Shown here piece after piece: positions 55,428 to 63,615 of a DNA stretch of 64,000 nucleotides. The translations under genes and the position numbers were made by a program. The DNA is from Streptomyces albireticuli. GTDB taxonomy: Bacteria; Actinomycetota; Actinomycetes; Streptomycetales; Streptomycetaceae. The stretch covers positions 558,001 to 622,000 of the forward strand of contig NZ_JAJQQS010000002.1 of NCBI RefSeq assembly GCF_021228125.1, in the 5' to 3' direction. The notes beneath the pieces were generated by a model. That model made no database searches and was not told where the DNA came from. It saw only the letters and a program-made list of their open reading frames with translations. The stretch's first letter is position 1. Each line of letters starts with the position of its first letter.

Positions 55428-57014
55428 ATGACCGCCACTTCACACACCTCACGCACCTCGCGCCGCGCCCGCACAGGCCGGAGAGGCGCCCTCGCCGTCC
55501 TCGCCACGGCCACGGCGCTCGGCGCCACCGCCTTCGCGGTGCCGGCCCACGCGGCGGACGCGGCCGCGCAGGCCGGCGCGGCCCCGAAGGCCGCCCCGAA
55601 GTTCGAGATCACGGACGGCACGCTCGACTGGGGCGTGAAGGACCGCTTCCGGAAGTACCTGACCGGTCCGATCGCCCGGGGGAAGATCGAGGTCGCGGAC
55701 GGCGCCAAGCAGGCGCCCAAGAACGGCCCGTTCACCTTCACCGGCGCCAAGGGCTCGTACGACAGCGCGACGCACGCGGTCGCCACCACCTTCAAGGGCA
55801 GCGTCCGCTTCCTCGGCCACCAGAAGCCCGACAAGAGCTGGGAGCTCGACATCCGGCTCGCGGACCTCAAGGTCACGACGGACGCCAAGTCCGGTGGCGA
55901 GAAGGGCGGCATCACCGCCGACGTCACGACCGGCGGGAAGACCCAGGACGACGTCCCGCTCGCCGCCCTCGACCTGTCGGCGGTCAAGCCCGGCGGCGGT
56001 GCGGGCGGTGCCGTCACGTACGCGAAGATCCCGGCGAAGCTGACGGCGGCCGGCGCGAAGGTGTTCCAGAACTACGAGGAGGGCGAGGCCCTCGACAGCG
56101 CCACGCTCTCCGTGAAGGTGGGCGCGGCGCAGAAGCCGGCCACGGGCGGCAAGCCCGGCTCGGGCATCAGCGCGGGCGGCGCGGCCGACGCGGCGGAGGC
56201 CGGCGAGGAGGCGGCCCCGCGGGACACGCCGGTCCAGAACCAGAAGCAGGTGGCGGGTGCGGCGGGCGCCGCCGACGTGTCGGCCAAGGGTGACAAGGTC
56301 GCCGCCGCGGGCACGGGCACGGTGAGCGGCGGCAATCTGGACTGGGGCGTGAAGGAGAAGTTCCGGAAGTACGTCACCGGTCCGATCGCCAAGGGGAAGG
56401 CAGAACTCTCCGGCGGGGCCCAGCAGTCCGGCAGCGCCTACCGGTTCGTCAAGGGCCACGGTTCGTACGACGCGTCCGCCTCCTCGCTCGACGCGGCCTT
56501 CGACGGCGCGGTCCGCTTCACCGGCCACGAGGGCAAGCTGGACCTGAAGCTCAGCGACCTCCGCGTCAAGGCGAAGGGCACCACGGGCACGCTCACCGCC
56601 GACGTCTCCACCAAGGAGCTCTCCTCGGGGAACGTCGTCAACAGCGACGACCTGCCGCTCGCGACCCTGAAGCTGCCCGCCGGAGCGCTCACCGCGAAGA
56701 ACGGCGTGGTGACCCTCTCCGCCGTCCCGGCCACGCTCACCCAGCAGGGCGCGAAGGTCTTCGAGAACTACGAGGCCGGCGAGGCCCTCGACCCGGTGAC
56801 GCTGTCGGCGACGACGGTCCCGGGCGCGAAGCCGCCGGCCGGCGGTGCCGGTACGGGCGGCGGTGGCGTGACGGGCGGCACCGGTTCCGCGTCCCTCGCG
56901 GCGACGGGCGCCGACACGCCGACGGGCCCGCTGCTGGGCGCGGCGGGCGCCCTGCTGCTCGCGGGCGGCGGAGCGATCTACGCGACCCGCCGCCGGAAGA
57001 CCGCGCGGGGCTGA
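55428..57014 (+). CDS. HtaA-domain cell-wall heme-binding protein with sortase signal
   Basis: A 528-residue surface protein: signal peptide (GALAVLATATALGATAFAVPAHAA), two HtaA domains (about 60-230 and 300-470) and a C-terminal sorting signal SLAATGADTP, a membrane helix and RRRK. LAATG fits the LAxTG motif of class E sortases of Streptomyces, so covalent attachment to peptidoglycan is expected. Both domains keep the heme-binding pattern: KYLTGPIARGK with FLGHQKPD, and KYVTGPIAKGK with RFTGHEGK. The spacer between them is Gly/Ala/Glu-rich. It probably passes heme to the membrane-anchored partner. ATG 55428 follows AGAAGGAGG. Confidence 0.9.
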   Translation: MTATSHTSRTSRRARTGRRGALAVLATATALGATAFAVPAHAADAAAQAGAAPKAAPKFEITDGTLDWGVKDRFRKYLTGPIARGKIEVADGAKQAPKNGPFTFTGAKGSYDSATHAVATTFKGSVRFLGHQKPDKSWELDIRLADLKVTTDAKSGGEKGGITADVTTGGKTQDDVPLAALDLSAVKPGGGAGGAVTYAKIPAKLTAAGAKVFQNYEEGEALDSATLSVKVGAAQKPATGGKPGSGISAGGAADAAEAGEEAAPRDTPVQNQKQVAGAAGAADVSAKGDKVAAAGTGTVSGGNLDWGVKEKFRKYVTGPIAKGKAELSGGAQQSGSAYRFVKGHGSYDASASSLDAAFDGAVRFTGHEGKLDLKLSDLRVKAKGTTGTLTADVSTKELSSGNVVNSDDLPLATLKLPAGALTAKNGVVTLSAVPATLTQQGAKVFENYEAGEALDPVTLSATTVPGAKPPAGGAGTGGGGVTGGTGSASLAATGADTPTGPLLGAAGALLLAGGGAIYATRRRKTARG

Positions 57015-57050
57015 CCCCGCACCCGGGGCCCGGCCCCGGGCCCCGGCATC

Positions 57051-57089
57051 CGAACGCCGGACGGGCCGAGTCGGCCCGTCCGGCGTTCG
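57051..57089. terminator. Terminator between htaA2 and heme oxygenase
   Basis: A 19-bp perfect inverted repeat (57051-57069 with 57071-57089) around one base; the tip must open to form a loop. It lies 37 bp after htaA2 and 55 bp before the end of the convergent heme oxygenase gene. Confidence 0.8.
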
Positions 57090-57143
57090 AGGTGGCACCG
57101 TGTGTCGGTGTGGAAGGCACGGGGGCGTCGGCCCCCGCGGCCG

Positions 57144-57812
57144 CTACGCGCTGAGCGGGAACTCCCGGCCCAGTTCCTGGAAGACCGCCGTGTTCAGCGC
57201 GAACGCGCGCTTGCACTCGTCGATCACCCGCTGCTTCTCCAGGTCGTCCACCGGCAGCGCGTCCAGCAGCTCGCGGTACTCCCGCTTGAAGGCCGCGGGG
57301 TTGCCGATGGCCTCGAAGACGTAGAAGCGGACGCCGTCGCCCTTGCGGGTGAAGCCCCAGGTCTTCTCGGCGGTGCCGCGGATGATCTGGCCGCCGGAGA
57401 GGTCGCCGAGGTAGCGCGTGTAGTGGTGGGCGACATAGCCGGCGGGCCAGTCGCGGGCGCACTCGGCGACGCGGGCCGCGTAGGCCTCCGTGGCGGGCAG
57501 CGGGCGCAGGGCCGTCCGCCAGCCGGGGCCGCCCAGGTGGGTCAGGTCGCGCTCCAGCTCCGCGGTGCGGGCCAGCTCGGGTCGTATGAACGGGCCCGCC
57601 ACGGGGTCGGCCGCGAGGGCCGCGGCCGACGGGCCGCCCTCCAGGGCGCGGTAGACGAACCACAGCTGCTCGGTGTACCGGCGGTAGGCGTCGACGCCGA
57701 GCCGGCCGCCGAGCATGTCGCTCATGAACGACGAGTTCTCCGCCTGGGTGTGCTGCTCGTGCGAGGCGGTGCGGATCAGGGTGGAGAACGGCGTGGTAGC
57801 GGGCGCGTCCAA
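57144..57812 (-). CDS. hmuO: Heme oxygenase (biliverdin-producing, HmuO type)
   Basis: A 222-residue heme oxygenase that opens imported heme to biliverdin, CO and iron. The proximal heme ligand is probably His21 in TASHEQHTQAENSSFM, and the distal helix glycine motif is RYLGDLSGGQIIRG. Length and order of motifs match HmuO. TTG 57812 is chosen because GGAGG is 6 nt upstream; an upstream ATG at 57890 would add an Arg/Leu/Pro-rich tail and lies close to the iron box. The iron box at 57905 gives iron-responsive control. Confidence 0.93.
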   Translation of the reverse strand: MDAPATTPFSTLIRTASHEQHTQAENSSFMSDMLGGRLGVDAYRRYTEQLWFVYRALEGGPSAAALAADPVAGPFIRPELARTAELERDLTHLGGPGWRTALRPLPATEAYAARVAECARDWPAGYVAHHYTRYLGDLSGGQIIRGTAEKTWGFTRKGDGVRFYVFEAIGNPAAFKREYRELLDALPVDDLEKQRVIDECKRAFALNTAVFQELGREFPLSA

Positions 57813-57904
57813 GGCGGACCTCCGGAGACCGAGGGAGCGGGAGAGCGGGAGGGGACGGGGAGGGACGCGGGCAGGGAGCTGCCGCGCCACCGTCGCCGAT
57901 TCTC

Positions 57905-57923
57905 TCTAGTTAGGCTTACCTAA
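57905..57923. promoter_or_regulatory. Iron box upstream of heme oxygenase
   Basis: TCTAGTTAGGCTTACCTAA matches the iron-box consensus with mismatches only in the first four bases. It lies about 93 bp before the TTG start of the minus-strand heme oxygenase gene. Confidence 0.85.
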
Positions 57924-57998
57924 GTCAATTGGTTCCCGACGGGCTGTCGGTAAAAACCTTACCGCCCGGGACGCCGCCCGGCAGGGTTTCCGGCCGGA

Positions 57999-58856
57999 TC
58001 ACGGCAGCGTGAGGATCTCCGCCCCGCTGTCCGTCACCACCAGCGTGTGCTCGAACTGCGCCGTCCGCTTCCGGTCCTTGGTGACGACCGTCCAGCCGTC
58101 CTCCCACATGTCGTACTCGTGCGTCCCCAGGGTCAGCATCGGCTCGATCGTGAACGTCATGCCCGGCTGGATGAGCGTGTCGTGGTGCGGGCTGTCGTAG
58201 TGCGGGACGATCAGGCCGGAGTGGAAGGACGAGTTGATGCCGTGGCCGGTGAAGTCACGGACGACCCCGTAGCCGAAGCGCTTGGCGTACGACTCGATGA
58301 CACGGCCGATGACATTGATCCGGCGGCCCGGCTTGACGGCCTTGATCGCCCGGTTCAGCGCCTCGCGGGTGCGCTCGACGAGCAGCCGGGACTCCTCGTC
58401 GACGCCGCCGCACAGGTAGGTGGCGTTGTTGTCGCCGTGCACACCGCCGATGTACGCCGTCACGTCGAGGTTCACGATGTCGCCGTCGCGCAGCACGGTC
58501 GAGTCCGGGATGCCGTGGCAGATGACCTCGTTGAGCGAGGCGCACAGCGACTTGGGGAAGCCGCGGTAGCCGAGCGTCGAGGGGTAGGCGCCGTGGTCGC
58601 ACATGTACTCGTGGGCGACGCGGTCCAGCTCGTCGGTGGTGACGCCCGGCGCGATGAGCTTCGCCGCCTCCTCCATCGCCCGCGCGGCGATGCCGCCCGC
58701 GATCCGCATCCGCTCGATCGTCTCGGCGTCCTGGATCTCGGGACCGGTGTAAGGGGTGGGAGCGTCCTTGCCGACGTACTCGGGGCGAGTGATCGAGGCG
58801 GGGACGGGGCGGGTGGGGGAGAGGGTCCCCGGGCTGAGAAGCGACTGGCCAGACAT
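57999..58856 (-). CDS. map: Methionine aminopeptidase type I
   Basis: A 285-residue enzyme that removes the initiator methionine. The metal ligands are in [37 protein letters not shown] and [11 protein letters not shown]. The N-terminus carries the 40-residue extension of the actinobacterial long form, without a zinc finger. ATG 58856 ([10 protein letters not shown]) follows the start codon of comparable genes. It is divergent from the small gene at 58956 with 99 bp between. Confidence 0.95.
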   Translation of the reverse strand: MSGQSLLSPGTLSPTRPVPASITRPEYVGKDAPTPYTGPEIQDAETIERMRIAGGIAARAMEEAAKLIAPGVTTDELDRVAHEYMCDHGAYPSTLGYRGFPKSLCASLNEVICHGIPDSTVLRDGDIVNLDVTAYIGGVHGDNNATYLCGGVDEESRLLVERTREALNRAIKAVKPGRRINVIGRVIESYAKRFGYGVVRDFTGHGINSSFHSGLIVPHYDSPHHDTLIQPGMTFTIEPMLTLGTHEYDMWEDGWTVVTKDRKRTAQFEHTLVVTDSGAEILTLP

Positions 58857-58955
58857 GTCAGCGAGTGTAGCCAGGGCGTATCGGGGACCATGTGGGCGAG
58901 AGCGGTCGAGAGGCCACCCGCACGCGCGGGGGCGCAGGACGCGAGGGAGACCAAC

Positions 58956-59210
58956 ATGGCGCTGTTCAAGAGGCGGACCGAGGGCAAGCCGGGCGAGTGG
59001 TACTACTGCCTCAAGCACGGGACGGTCGAGGAGGGCCCCCAGTGCCGCGCCGCGGACCGCTTCGGACCGTACGCGACCCGCGAGGAGGCCTCCCACGCGA
59101 TGGAGACGGCCCGTGAGCGGAACGAGGAATGGCGCGACGACCCGCGCTGGAACGACAACGACAACGACAGCGACAACGGTGGCAGCGGCGGCCCGGAGCG
59201 CAAGGGATAG
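58956..59210 (+). CDS. Small conserved Streptomyces protein, unknown
   Basis: An 84-residue protein, [59 protein letters not shown]... It has two cysteines around [13 protein letters not shown] (a CxxH-like metal site is possible), a GPYATREEA turn, and an Asp/Asn-rich tail [14 protein letters not shown]. It is probably cytosolic. The function is unknown. ATG 58956 follows a GAGGGAGA ribosome binding site. Confidence 0.82.
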   Translation: MALFKRRTEGKPGEWYYCLKHGTVEEGPQCRAADRFGPYATREEASHAMETARERNEEWRDDPRWNDNDNDSDNGGSGGPERKG

Positions 59211-59252
59211 GGCGCCCGGAGGGCCCCGCCCGTCCGGGGCGGGACCCTTCGA

Positions 59253-59283
59253 GGGCGGTGCCGGTGCCGCACCGGCACCGCCC
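59253..59283. terminator. Bidirectional terminator hairpin
   Basis: A 12-bp perfect stem (59253-59264 with 59272-59283) and a 7-nt loop, in the gap between the convergent genes ending at 59210 and 59298. Confidence 0.78.
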
Positions 59284-59297
59284 GCAGGCCCGCCGGG

Positions 59298-60674
59298 TCA
59301 CGCCGCCTCCGCCACCGCCTCGGCCGCCTTGCGCGCCCGCATCCGGACCGCGTGCTCGTCCGTCCGCGCGTCGTACGACATCAGCTTCGGCAGCGCCGTG
59401 GCCAGCAGCCCCACCGAGGCCAGGCAGGCCAGGCCGCCCGCCCACACCGACGCGCGGACGTTCGTCAGCGAGGCCATGCCGCCCGCGCGGACCTGGCCGA
59501 GCTGCGGGCCCACCGAGTACGAGAGCATCTCGATGCCCGCGAGCCGGCCGCGCAGCTCGTCCGGGATCGTCTGGTCCCAGATGGCGGACCGGAAGAGCCC
59601 GCTGACCATGTCGCAGCCGCCCGCCACGGCCAGGAACAGCAGCACCAGCCAGACGTTGTGCATCCACCCCGCCACCGCCATGGCCGCGCCCCAGCCGGCC
59701 GCCGCGTAGACGACCATCCGGCCGTGCCGGTGCACCCGGGAGGCCCAGCCGCTGGTCAGGCTCACCACCAGGGAGCCGACGGCGCCGGCCGCGTACATCA
59801 GGCCCAGTGCCCAGGGCGCGTCCAGGTCGTCCGCGAGGAACGGGAAGATCGCGGTGGGGAACGCGAACAGCATCGCCACCATGTCGATCGCGTACGTGCC
59901 GAGCAGCTCCTTGCGGCTCCACGCGTACCGACCGCCCTCCAGGATCCCGCGCAGCGACGGCTTCTCCGCCTCGCGCGGCGCGGGCGAGGGCGCGAGCCCC
60001 AGCAGCAGCGCGCCGGAGATCACGTACGAGGCGATGTCCAGGGTGTACGCCCACTCCAGGCCGGCGAAGGCGATGAGCAGGCCCGCCAGCGACGGGCCCG
60101 CGATCGCGCCCACCTGCCAGCGCATCGAGTTCAGGGCGATGGCCGCGGGCAGCTGCTCGTGCGCGACCACCCGGGGCACGATCGCCTGCATCGCCGGGCG
60201 CTGGAGTCCCGCCAGGGCGCTGGTCAGCGCGGCCACCACGTACAGCGGCCAGACCATCGGCTTCGGCAGCAGCGTGTTGAGCAGCAGGATCGCGGACAGG
60301 ACGCCGAGGCCCAGCTCGGTCCACAGGATCAGCTTGCGGCGGTCCACGGCGTCGGCGAGCGCGCCGCCGTAGAGCCCGAAGACGATCAGGGGGACGAGCT
60401 CGACCGCGCCGACCGCGCCGACCGCGAGCGCCGATCCGGTGAGCTCCTTGAGCTGGAGCGGGACGGCGACGAAGGTGAGGAACGTGCCGAACACGGTCAC
60501 CAGCCCCGCCAGCCACATCCGGCGGAAGTCCCGGGAGGAGTGCCACGGGGCGAGGTCGGGCAGCAGGGCGCGGAGGCGCCCGGACGGCTCGGGGGTGCCG
60601 GAAGACGTGGGGGACGCGGGGGAATCAGGGGAAGACGGGGGCGCGGGGGAGGAGGGGGGATCGTGCTCAGTCAC
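59298..60674 (-). CDS. MFS transporter (EntS/DHA3-like)
   Basis: A 458-residue major facilitator with 12 helices. Motifs include TFVAVPLQLKELTGSALAVGAVGAVELVPLIVFGLYGGALADAVDRRK, where GALADAVDRRK is the loop 2-3 signature, and ALTSALAGLQRPAMQAIVPR. The N-terminus is Ser/Pro-rich (about 1-30). The DHA3 class includes siderophore and macrolide exporters; here the substrate is not defined, though the nearby iron genes make siderophore export conceivable. GTG 60674 lacks a clear ribosome binding site. A palindrome TCCATATATGGA lies 13 bp upstream. Confidence 0.88.
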   Translation of the reverse strand: MTEHDPPSSPAPPSSPDSPASPTSSGTPEPSGRLRALLPDLAPWHSSRDFRRMWLAGLVTVFGTFLTFVAVPLQLKELTGSALAVGAVGAVELVPLIVFGLYGGALADAVDRRKLILWTELGLGVLSAILLLNTLLPKPMVWPLYVVAALTSALAGLQRPAMQAIVPRVVAHEQLPAAIALNSMRWQVGAIAGPSLAGLLIAFAGLEWAYTLDIASYVISGALLLGLAPSPAPREAEKPSLRGILEGGRYAWSRKELLGTYAIDMVAMLFAFPTAIFPFLADDLDAPWALGLMYAAGAVGSLVVSLTSGWASRVHRHGRMVVYAAAGWGAAMAVAGWMHNVWLVLLFLAVAGGCDMVSGLFRSAIWDQTIPDELRGRLAGIEMLSYSVGPQLGQVRAGGMASLTNVRASVWAGGLACLASVGLLATALPKLMSYDARTDEHAVRMRARKAAEAVAEAA

Positions 60675-60686
60675 GGAGGACCATGG

Positions 60687-60698
60687 TCCATATATGGA
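60687..60698. promoter_or_regulatory. AT-rich 12-bp palindrome upstream of the MFS gene
   Basis: TCCATATATGGA is a perfect palindrome in a short AT-rich stretch just before the minus-strand MFS start. It could be an operator or overlap the -10 region. Confidence 0.55.
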
Positions 60699-60768
60699 TG
60701 ATCGTGAGCAAACGATTTTCCTCGGTATGGAGCTCGGTATGGAGACGGAGACGGCAGCCGTGGCCCGC

Positions 60769-61422
60769 CTACCAGCGCGGCGGCGGAGGCGCCGTCAGCT
60801 GGTCCGCCAGCCGGGCCAGCCGGTCCCGGAAGCGCCGCCGGCCCCGCGCCGACGGCAGGCTGTTCTCCCCGGCGGCCGCGCTGACCAGATGCTGCACGGT
60901 GTCGAGGTCGAGCTCCGTCGCCGTCGAACCGTAGGGTTCGGCACAGACCGCGGACGCCGCCGGCGCGGCCAGCGCGTCATGCGCCAGGGCCCGCAGCTCG
61001 GCGCCCGCGCCTTCGTCCGGGGCGCCGTCCAGGGCGAGGACCGTGGCCCCGCCGCGCCGGGCGTCGTGCACCCGCTCCAGGAGCCCCTCCCCGGGCTGCC
61101 CGGCCGCCACCACCAGCAGCGTCTCGCCTCGGCGCACCGCCTCCAGCCTGCCCAGCCCGACCGACAGGTGCGCGGGCACGCCCGCCGGGACCCGGTGCCG
61201 CACAAGGGTGGGGGAGATCTCGGGCAGCCCCGCCCAGGCCGCCTCGTCGTCCAGGTGGGCGGCCAGGTGCCACGGCTCGTACTCCTCGGTGCCGACGAGC
61301 AGCAGCCCGCCGTGGTGACGCGCGACCGAGCCCCGCAGCGTCCCCGCGAAACGGCGCGTGGACCGCAACCATTCGGTCCCGGCGAGTACTTCGCGCAGCA
61401 GCGCGACACGTACGGCGTCCAT
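60769..61422 (-). CDS. Conserved Streptomyces protein, unknown function
   Basis: A 217-residue protein starting MDAVRVALLREVLAGTEWLRSTRRFAGTLRGSVARHHGGLLLVGTEEYEPWHLAAHL. It has Rossmann-like alternation (ETLLVVAAGQPGEGLLERVHDARRGGATVLALDGAPDEG) and a C-terminal helix LVSAAAGENSLPSARGRRRFRDRLARLADQLTAPPPP. No catalytic motif is recognised. It is divergent from the F420 reductase gene (135-bp gap) and this arrangement appears typical in Streptomyces. Confidence 0.8.
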   Translation of the reverse strand: MDAVRVALLREVLAGTEWLRSTRRFAGTLRGSVARHHGGLLLVGTEEYEPWHLAAHLDDEAAWAGLPEISPTLVRHRVPAGVPAHLSVGLGRLEAVRRGETLLVVAAGQPGEGLLERVHDARRGGATVLALDGAPDEGAGAELRALAHDALAAPAASAVCAEPYGSTATELDLDTVQHLVSAAAGENSLPSARGRRRFRDRLARLADQLTAPPPPRW

Positions 61423-61541
61423 GGACCGCCATCCTGCCCCGGCCGCCGCCCCGGCCGGACGGATTCCGGGACCCCTCACCCGTACGGGCCCGCCGGTGGT
61501 GCCGCGTGGCGCCGAGCCCCTCGGTACCGGCCGGTAGGGCG

Positions 61542-61558
61542 TGACAGTATCGCTGTCA
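61542..61558. promoter_or_regulatory. Inverted repeat overlapping the npdG start
   Basis: TGACAG-N5-CTGTCA, perfect 6-bp arms. Its last base is the A of the F420 reductase ATG. It may be an operator, or it may overlap the -10 region of a leaderless transcript. Confidence 0.55.
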
Positions 61559-62262
61559 TGACTACTTCTGACGACGTGAAGAAGGCCCCGGCGAAGGACC
61601 CTTGGGACCTTCCGGATGTGTCCGGACTCGTGGTGGGTGTCCTCGGCGGCACCGGCGACCAGGGCCGCGGCCTGGCCTACCGGCTGGCCAAGGCGGGCCA
61701 GCAGGTGATCATCGGTTCCCGTGCCGCCGACCGCGCGCGGACCGCGGCCGAGGAGCTGGGCCTCGGCGTCGAGGGCGCCGACAACGCCGAGTGCGCCCGG
61801 CGCAGCGACATCGTGATCGTCGCCGTGCCGTGGGACGGCCACGCCAAGACCCTCGAAGGGCTGCGCGAGGAGCTCGCGGGCAAGCTCGTCATCGACTGCG
61901 TCAACCCCCTCGGCTTCGACAAGAAGGGCGCCTACGCGCTGAAGCCGGAGGAGGGCAGCGCCGCCGAGCAGGCCGCCGCCCTGCTGCCCGGTTCGCGGGT
62001 GACCGCCGCCTTCCACCACCTGTCCGCCGTGCTGCTCTCCGACCCGGAGATCGCCGAGATCGACACCGATGTGATGGTCCTGGGCGAGTCCCGCGCCGAC
62101 ACCGACCTCGTACAGGCCCTGGCCGGCCGTATCCCCGGCATGCGCGGCGTCTTCGCGGGCCGGCTGCGCAACGCCCACCAGGTGGAGTCGCTGGTGGCCA
62201 ATCTGATCTCGGTCAACCGCCGGTACAAGGCCCACGCGGGCCTGCGCGTCACCGACGTCTGA
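61558..62262 (+). CDS. npdG: NADPH-dependent F420 reductase
   Basis: A 234-residue enzyme that exchanges hydride between NADPH and coenzyme F420. The Rossmann motif is VGVLGGTGDQGRGLAYRLAKAGQQVIIGSRAADRA (glycines GGTGDQG), with WDGHAKTL and VIDCVNPLGFDKKG. It links the F420 pool used by enzymes such as the LLM oxidoreductase at 16378 to NADPH. ATG 61558 has no upstream ribosome binding site, so the transcript may be leaderless. Confidence 0.93.
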   Translation: MTTSDDVKKAPAKDPWDLPDVSGLVVGVLGGTGDQGRGLAYRLAKAGQQVIIGSRAADRARTAAEELGLGVEGADNAECARRSDIVIVAVPWDGHAKTLEGLREELAGKLVIDCVNPLGFDKKGAYALKPEEGSAAEQAAALLPGSRVTAAFHHLSAVLLSDPEIAEIDTDVMVLGESRADTDLVQALAGRIPGMRGVFAGRLRNAHQVESLVANLISVNRRYKAHAGLRVTDV

Positions 62263-62398
62263 CGGACGCCCGGCCGGGGGCGGGGCGGGCCCTGAAAGGC
62301 CCCCGACGGGTCCCGAGGGGCCTCAAGGGGCGCCGAGGGGCGGTGGGGGACAATGGGCGGGATCGTACGCATGCGCCCCCGGACAGGAGCCTCCCCCC

Positions 62399-62578
62399 AT
62401 GCCCCGCCTCGCCCTCTACGCCCTCGCCGTCTGCGTCCTGGCGGCCGTGGCGGCCGTCGTCTCCTTCGCACAGGGCAGCTGGCTCGGCATCGTCTGGGTG
62501 CTGATGCTCGGCGTCTCGTCCAACATCGCCTGGTACTACATCCGCAAGGCGAAGAACGACCGGGCGGCGGCGGAGTAG
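62399..62578 (+). CDS. Small two-helix membrane protein
   Basis: A 59-residue ORF, MPRLALYALAVCVLAAVAAVV ..., with two hydrophobic helices (about 3-22 and 29-48) and a basic KAKNDR end. AGGAG lies 9 nt before the ATG. A very strong terminator starts 38 bp after the stop. The function is unknown; it resembles small conserved Streptomyces membrane proteins. Confidence 0.72.
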   Translation: MPRLALYALAVCVLAAVAAVVSFAQGSWLGIVWVLMLGVSSNIAWYYIRKAKNDRAAAE

Positions 62579-62616
62579 GGCTCCGGTCCGCCCGGCGGCC
62601 CGGGCGGCGCCGCGAC

Positions 62617-62661
62617 GGGAAGGGGCGGGGCCGGGGAAGATCCCCGGCCCCGCCCCTTCCC
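62617..62661. terminator. 21-bp stem bidirectional terminator
   Basis: A 21-bp perfect stem (62617-62637 with 62641-62661) and a 3-nt loop, between the convergent genes ending at 62578 and 62692. Confidence 0.85.
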
Positions 62662-62691
62662 CGCCGGCCGGTCGTGGCCGCGTGTCGGTCG

Positions 62692-63498
62692 TCAGTCCAG
62701 CACGATCCCCGTCAGCGACGGGATCTCCGGCGTCCCCTCCCAGAAGCGGAACAGCTGCTGGCCCCAGTACGTGTCCCACTCCGTCACCCGCAGCCCGTGC
62801 AGCACCGCGTCGATCATGTCGAAGAAGGCGATGTTCACCTCGGGGATCCACAGGATCCCGAAGACGGCCAGTATCCCGAACGGCGCGAAGGGCTCCACCT
62901 GCCTGCGCACCTTGTACGACAGCCACGGCTCGACGACCCCGTAGCCGTCCAGGCCCGGCACCGGCAGGGAGTTGAGGATCGCCGCGGTCAGCTGGAGCTG
63001 CGCCATGAACGCGAGCGCGTACCGGAAGTGGTCCGGCACCCCGTCCATCGCGCCCAGCCAGAACGGCGCCGTGACCACGAGCGCGAACAGCACGTTCGTC
63101 AGCGGGCCCGCCGCCGAGATGAGGCTGTGCCGCCAGCGGCCGCGGATCCGGTGCCGTTCGATGAAGACGGCGCCGCCCGGCAGTCCGATCCCGCCCATGA
63201 TCACGAAGATCACCGGGAGCACGATGCTCAGCAGGGCGTGGGTGTACTTCAGCGGGTCGAGGGTCAGATAGCCCCGGGCCCCGACCGAGAGGTCGCCGCC
63301 GTGCAGGGCGGTGCGGGCGTGCGCGTACTCGTGGAGGCAGAGCGAGACGACCCAGCCCGACACGATGAACAGGAAGACGGCGAAGCCGGGGCTCGCCGAG
63401 AAGTCCGTCCACACCGCCCATATGGAGACCGCCATGATGGCGACGAGGGCGAGGAAGACGGGGCTGACGCGCCGTTCGCCGCGGGTCGCTGTCGACAT
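62692..63498 (-). CDS. Site-2 protease-like zinc metalloprotease (M50)
   Basis: A 268-residue intramembrane protease. The zinc site is HEYAH (residues 56-60) in the second or third hydrophobic segment, with the third ligand in NSLPVPGLDGYGVVEP. Helices alternate with short loops (VFLALVAIMAVSIWAVW, FAVFLFIVSGWVVSLCL, LLSIVLPVIFVIMGGIGLPGG). It lacks PDZ or CBS domains, so it belongs to the minimal S2P-M50 class. A substrate, such as an anti-sigma factor, is not encoded next to it. ATG 63498 is chosen at MSTATRGERRVS. Confidence 0.9.
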   Translation of the reverse strand: MSTATRGERRVSPVFLALVAIMAVSIWAVWTDFSASPGFAVFLFIVSGWVVSLCLHEYAHARTALHGGDLSVGARGYLTLDPLKYTHALLSIVLPVIFVIMGGIGLPGGAVFIERHRIRGRWRHSLISAAGPLTNVLFALVVTAPFWLGAMDGVPDHFRYALAFMAQLQLTAAILNSLPVPGLDGYGVVEPWLSYKVRRQVEPFAPFGILAVFGILWIPEVNIAFFDMIDAVLHGLRVTEWDTYWGQQLFRFWEGTPEIPSLTGIVLD

Positions 63499-63615
63499 TC
63501 GAGTGTGCTCCTGAGGGATGTGGGGTGCGGACGTACCCGGCGACGTTACTTCCTCCGCCCCGGGCCGGCACAACGCCTGCGGCGGCCGGGGCGGGGCCGG
63601 GGGGAGAATGGGGCG

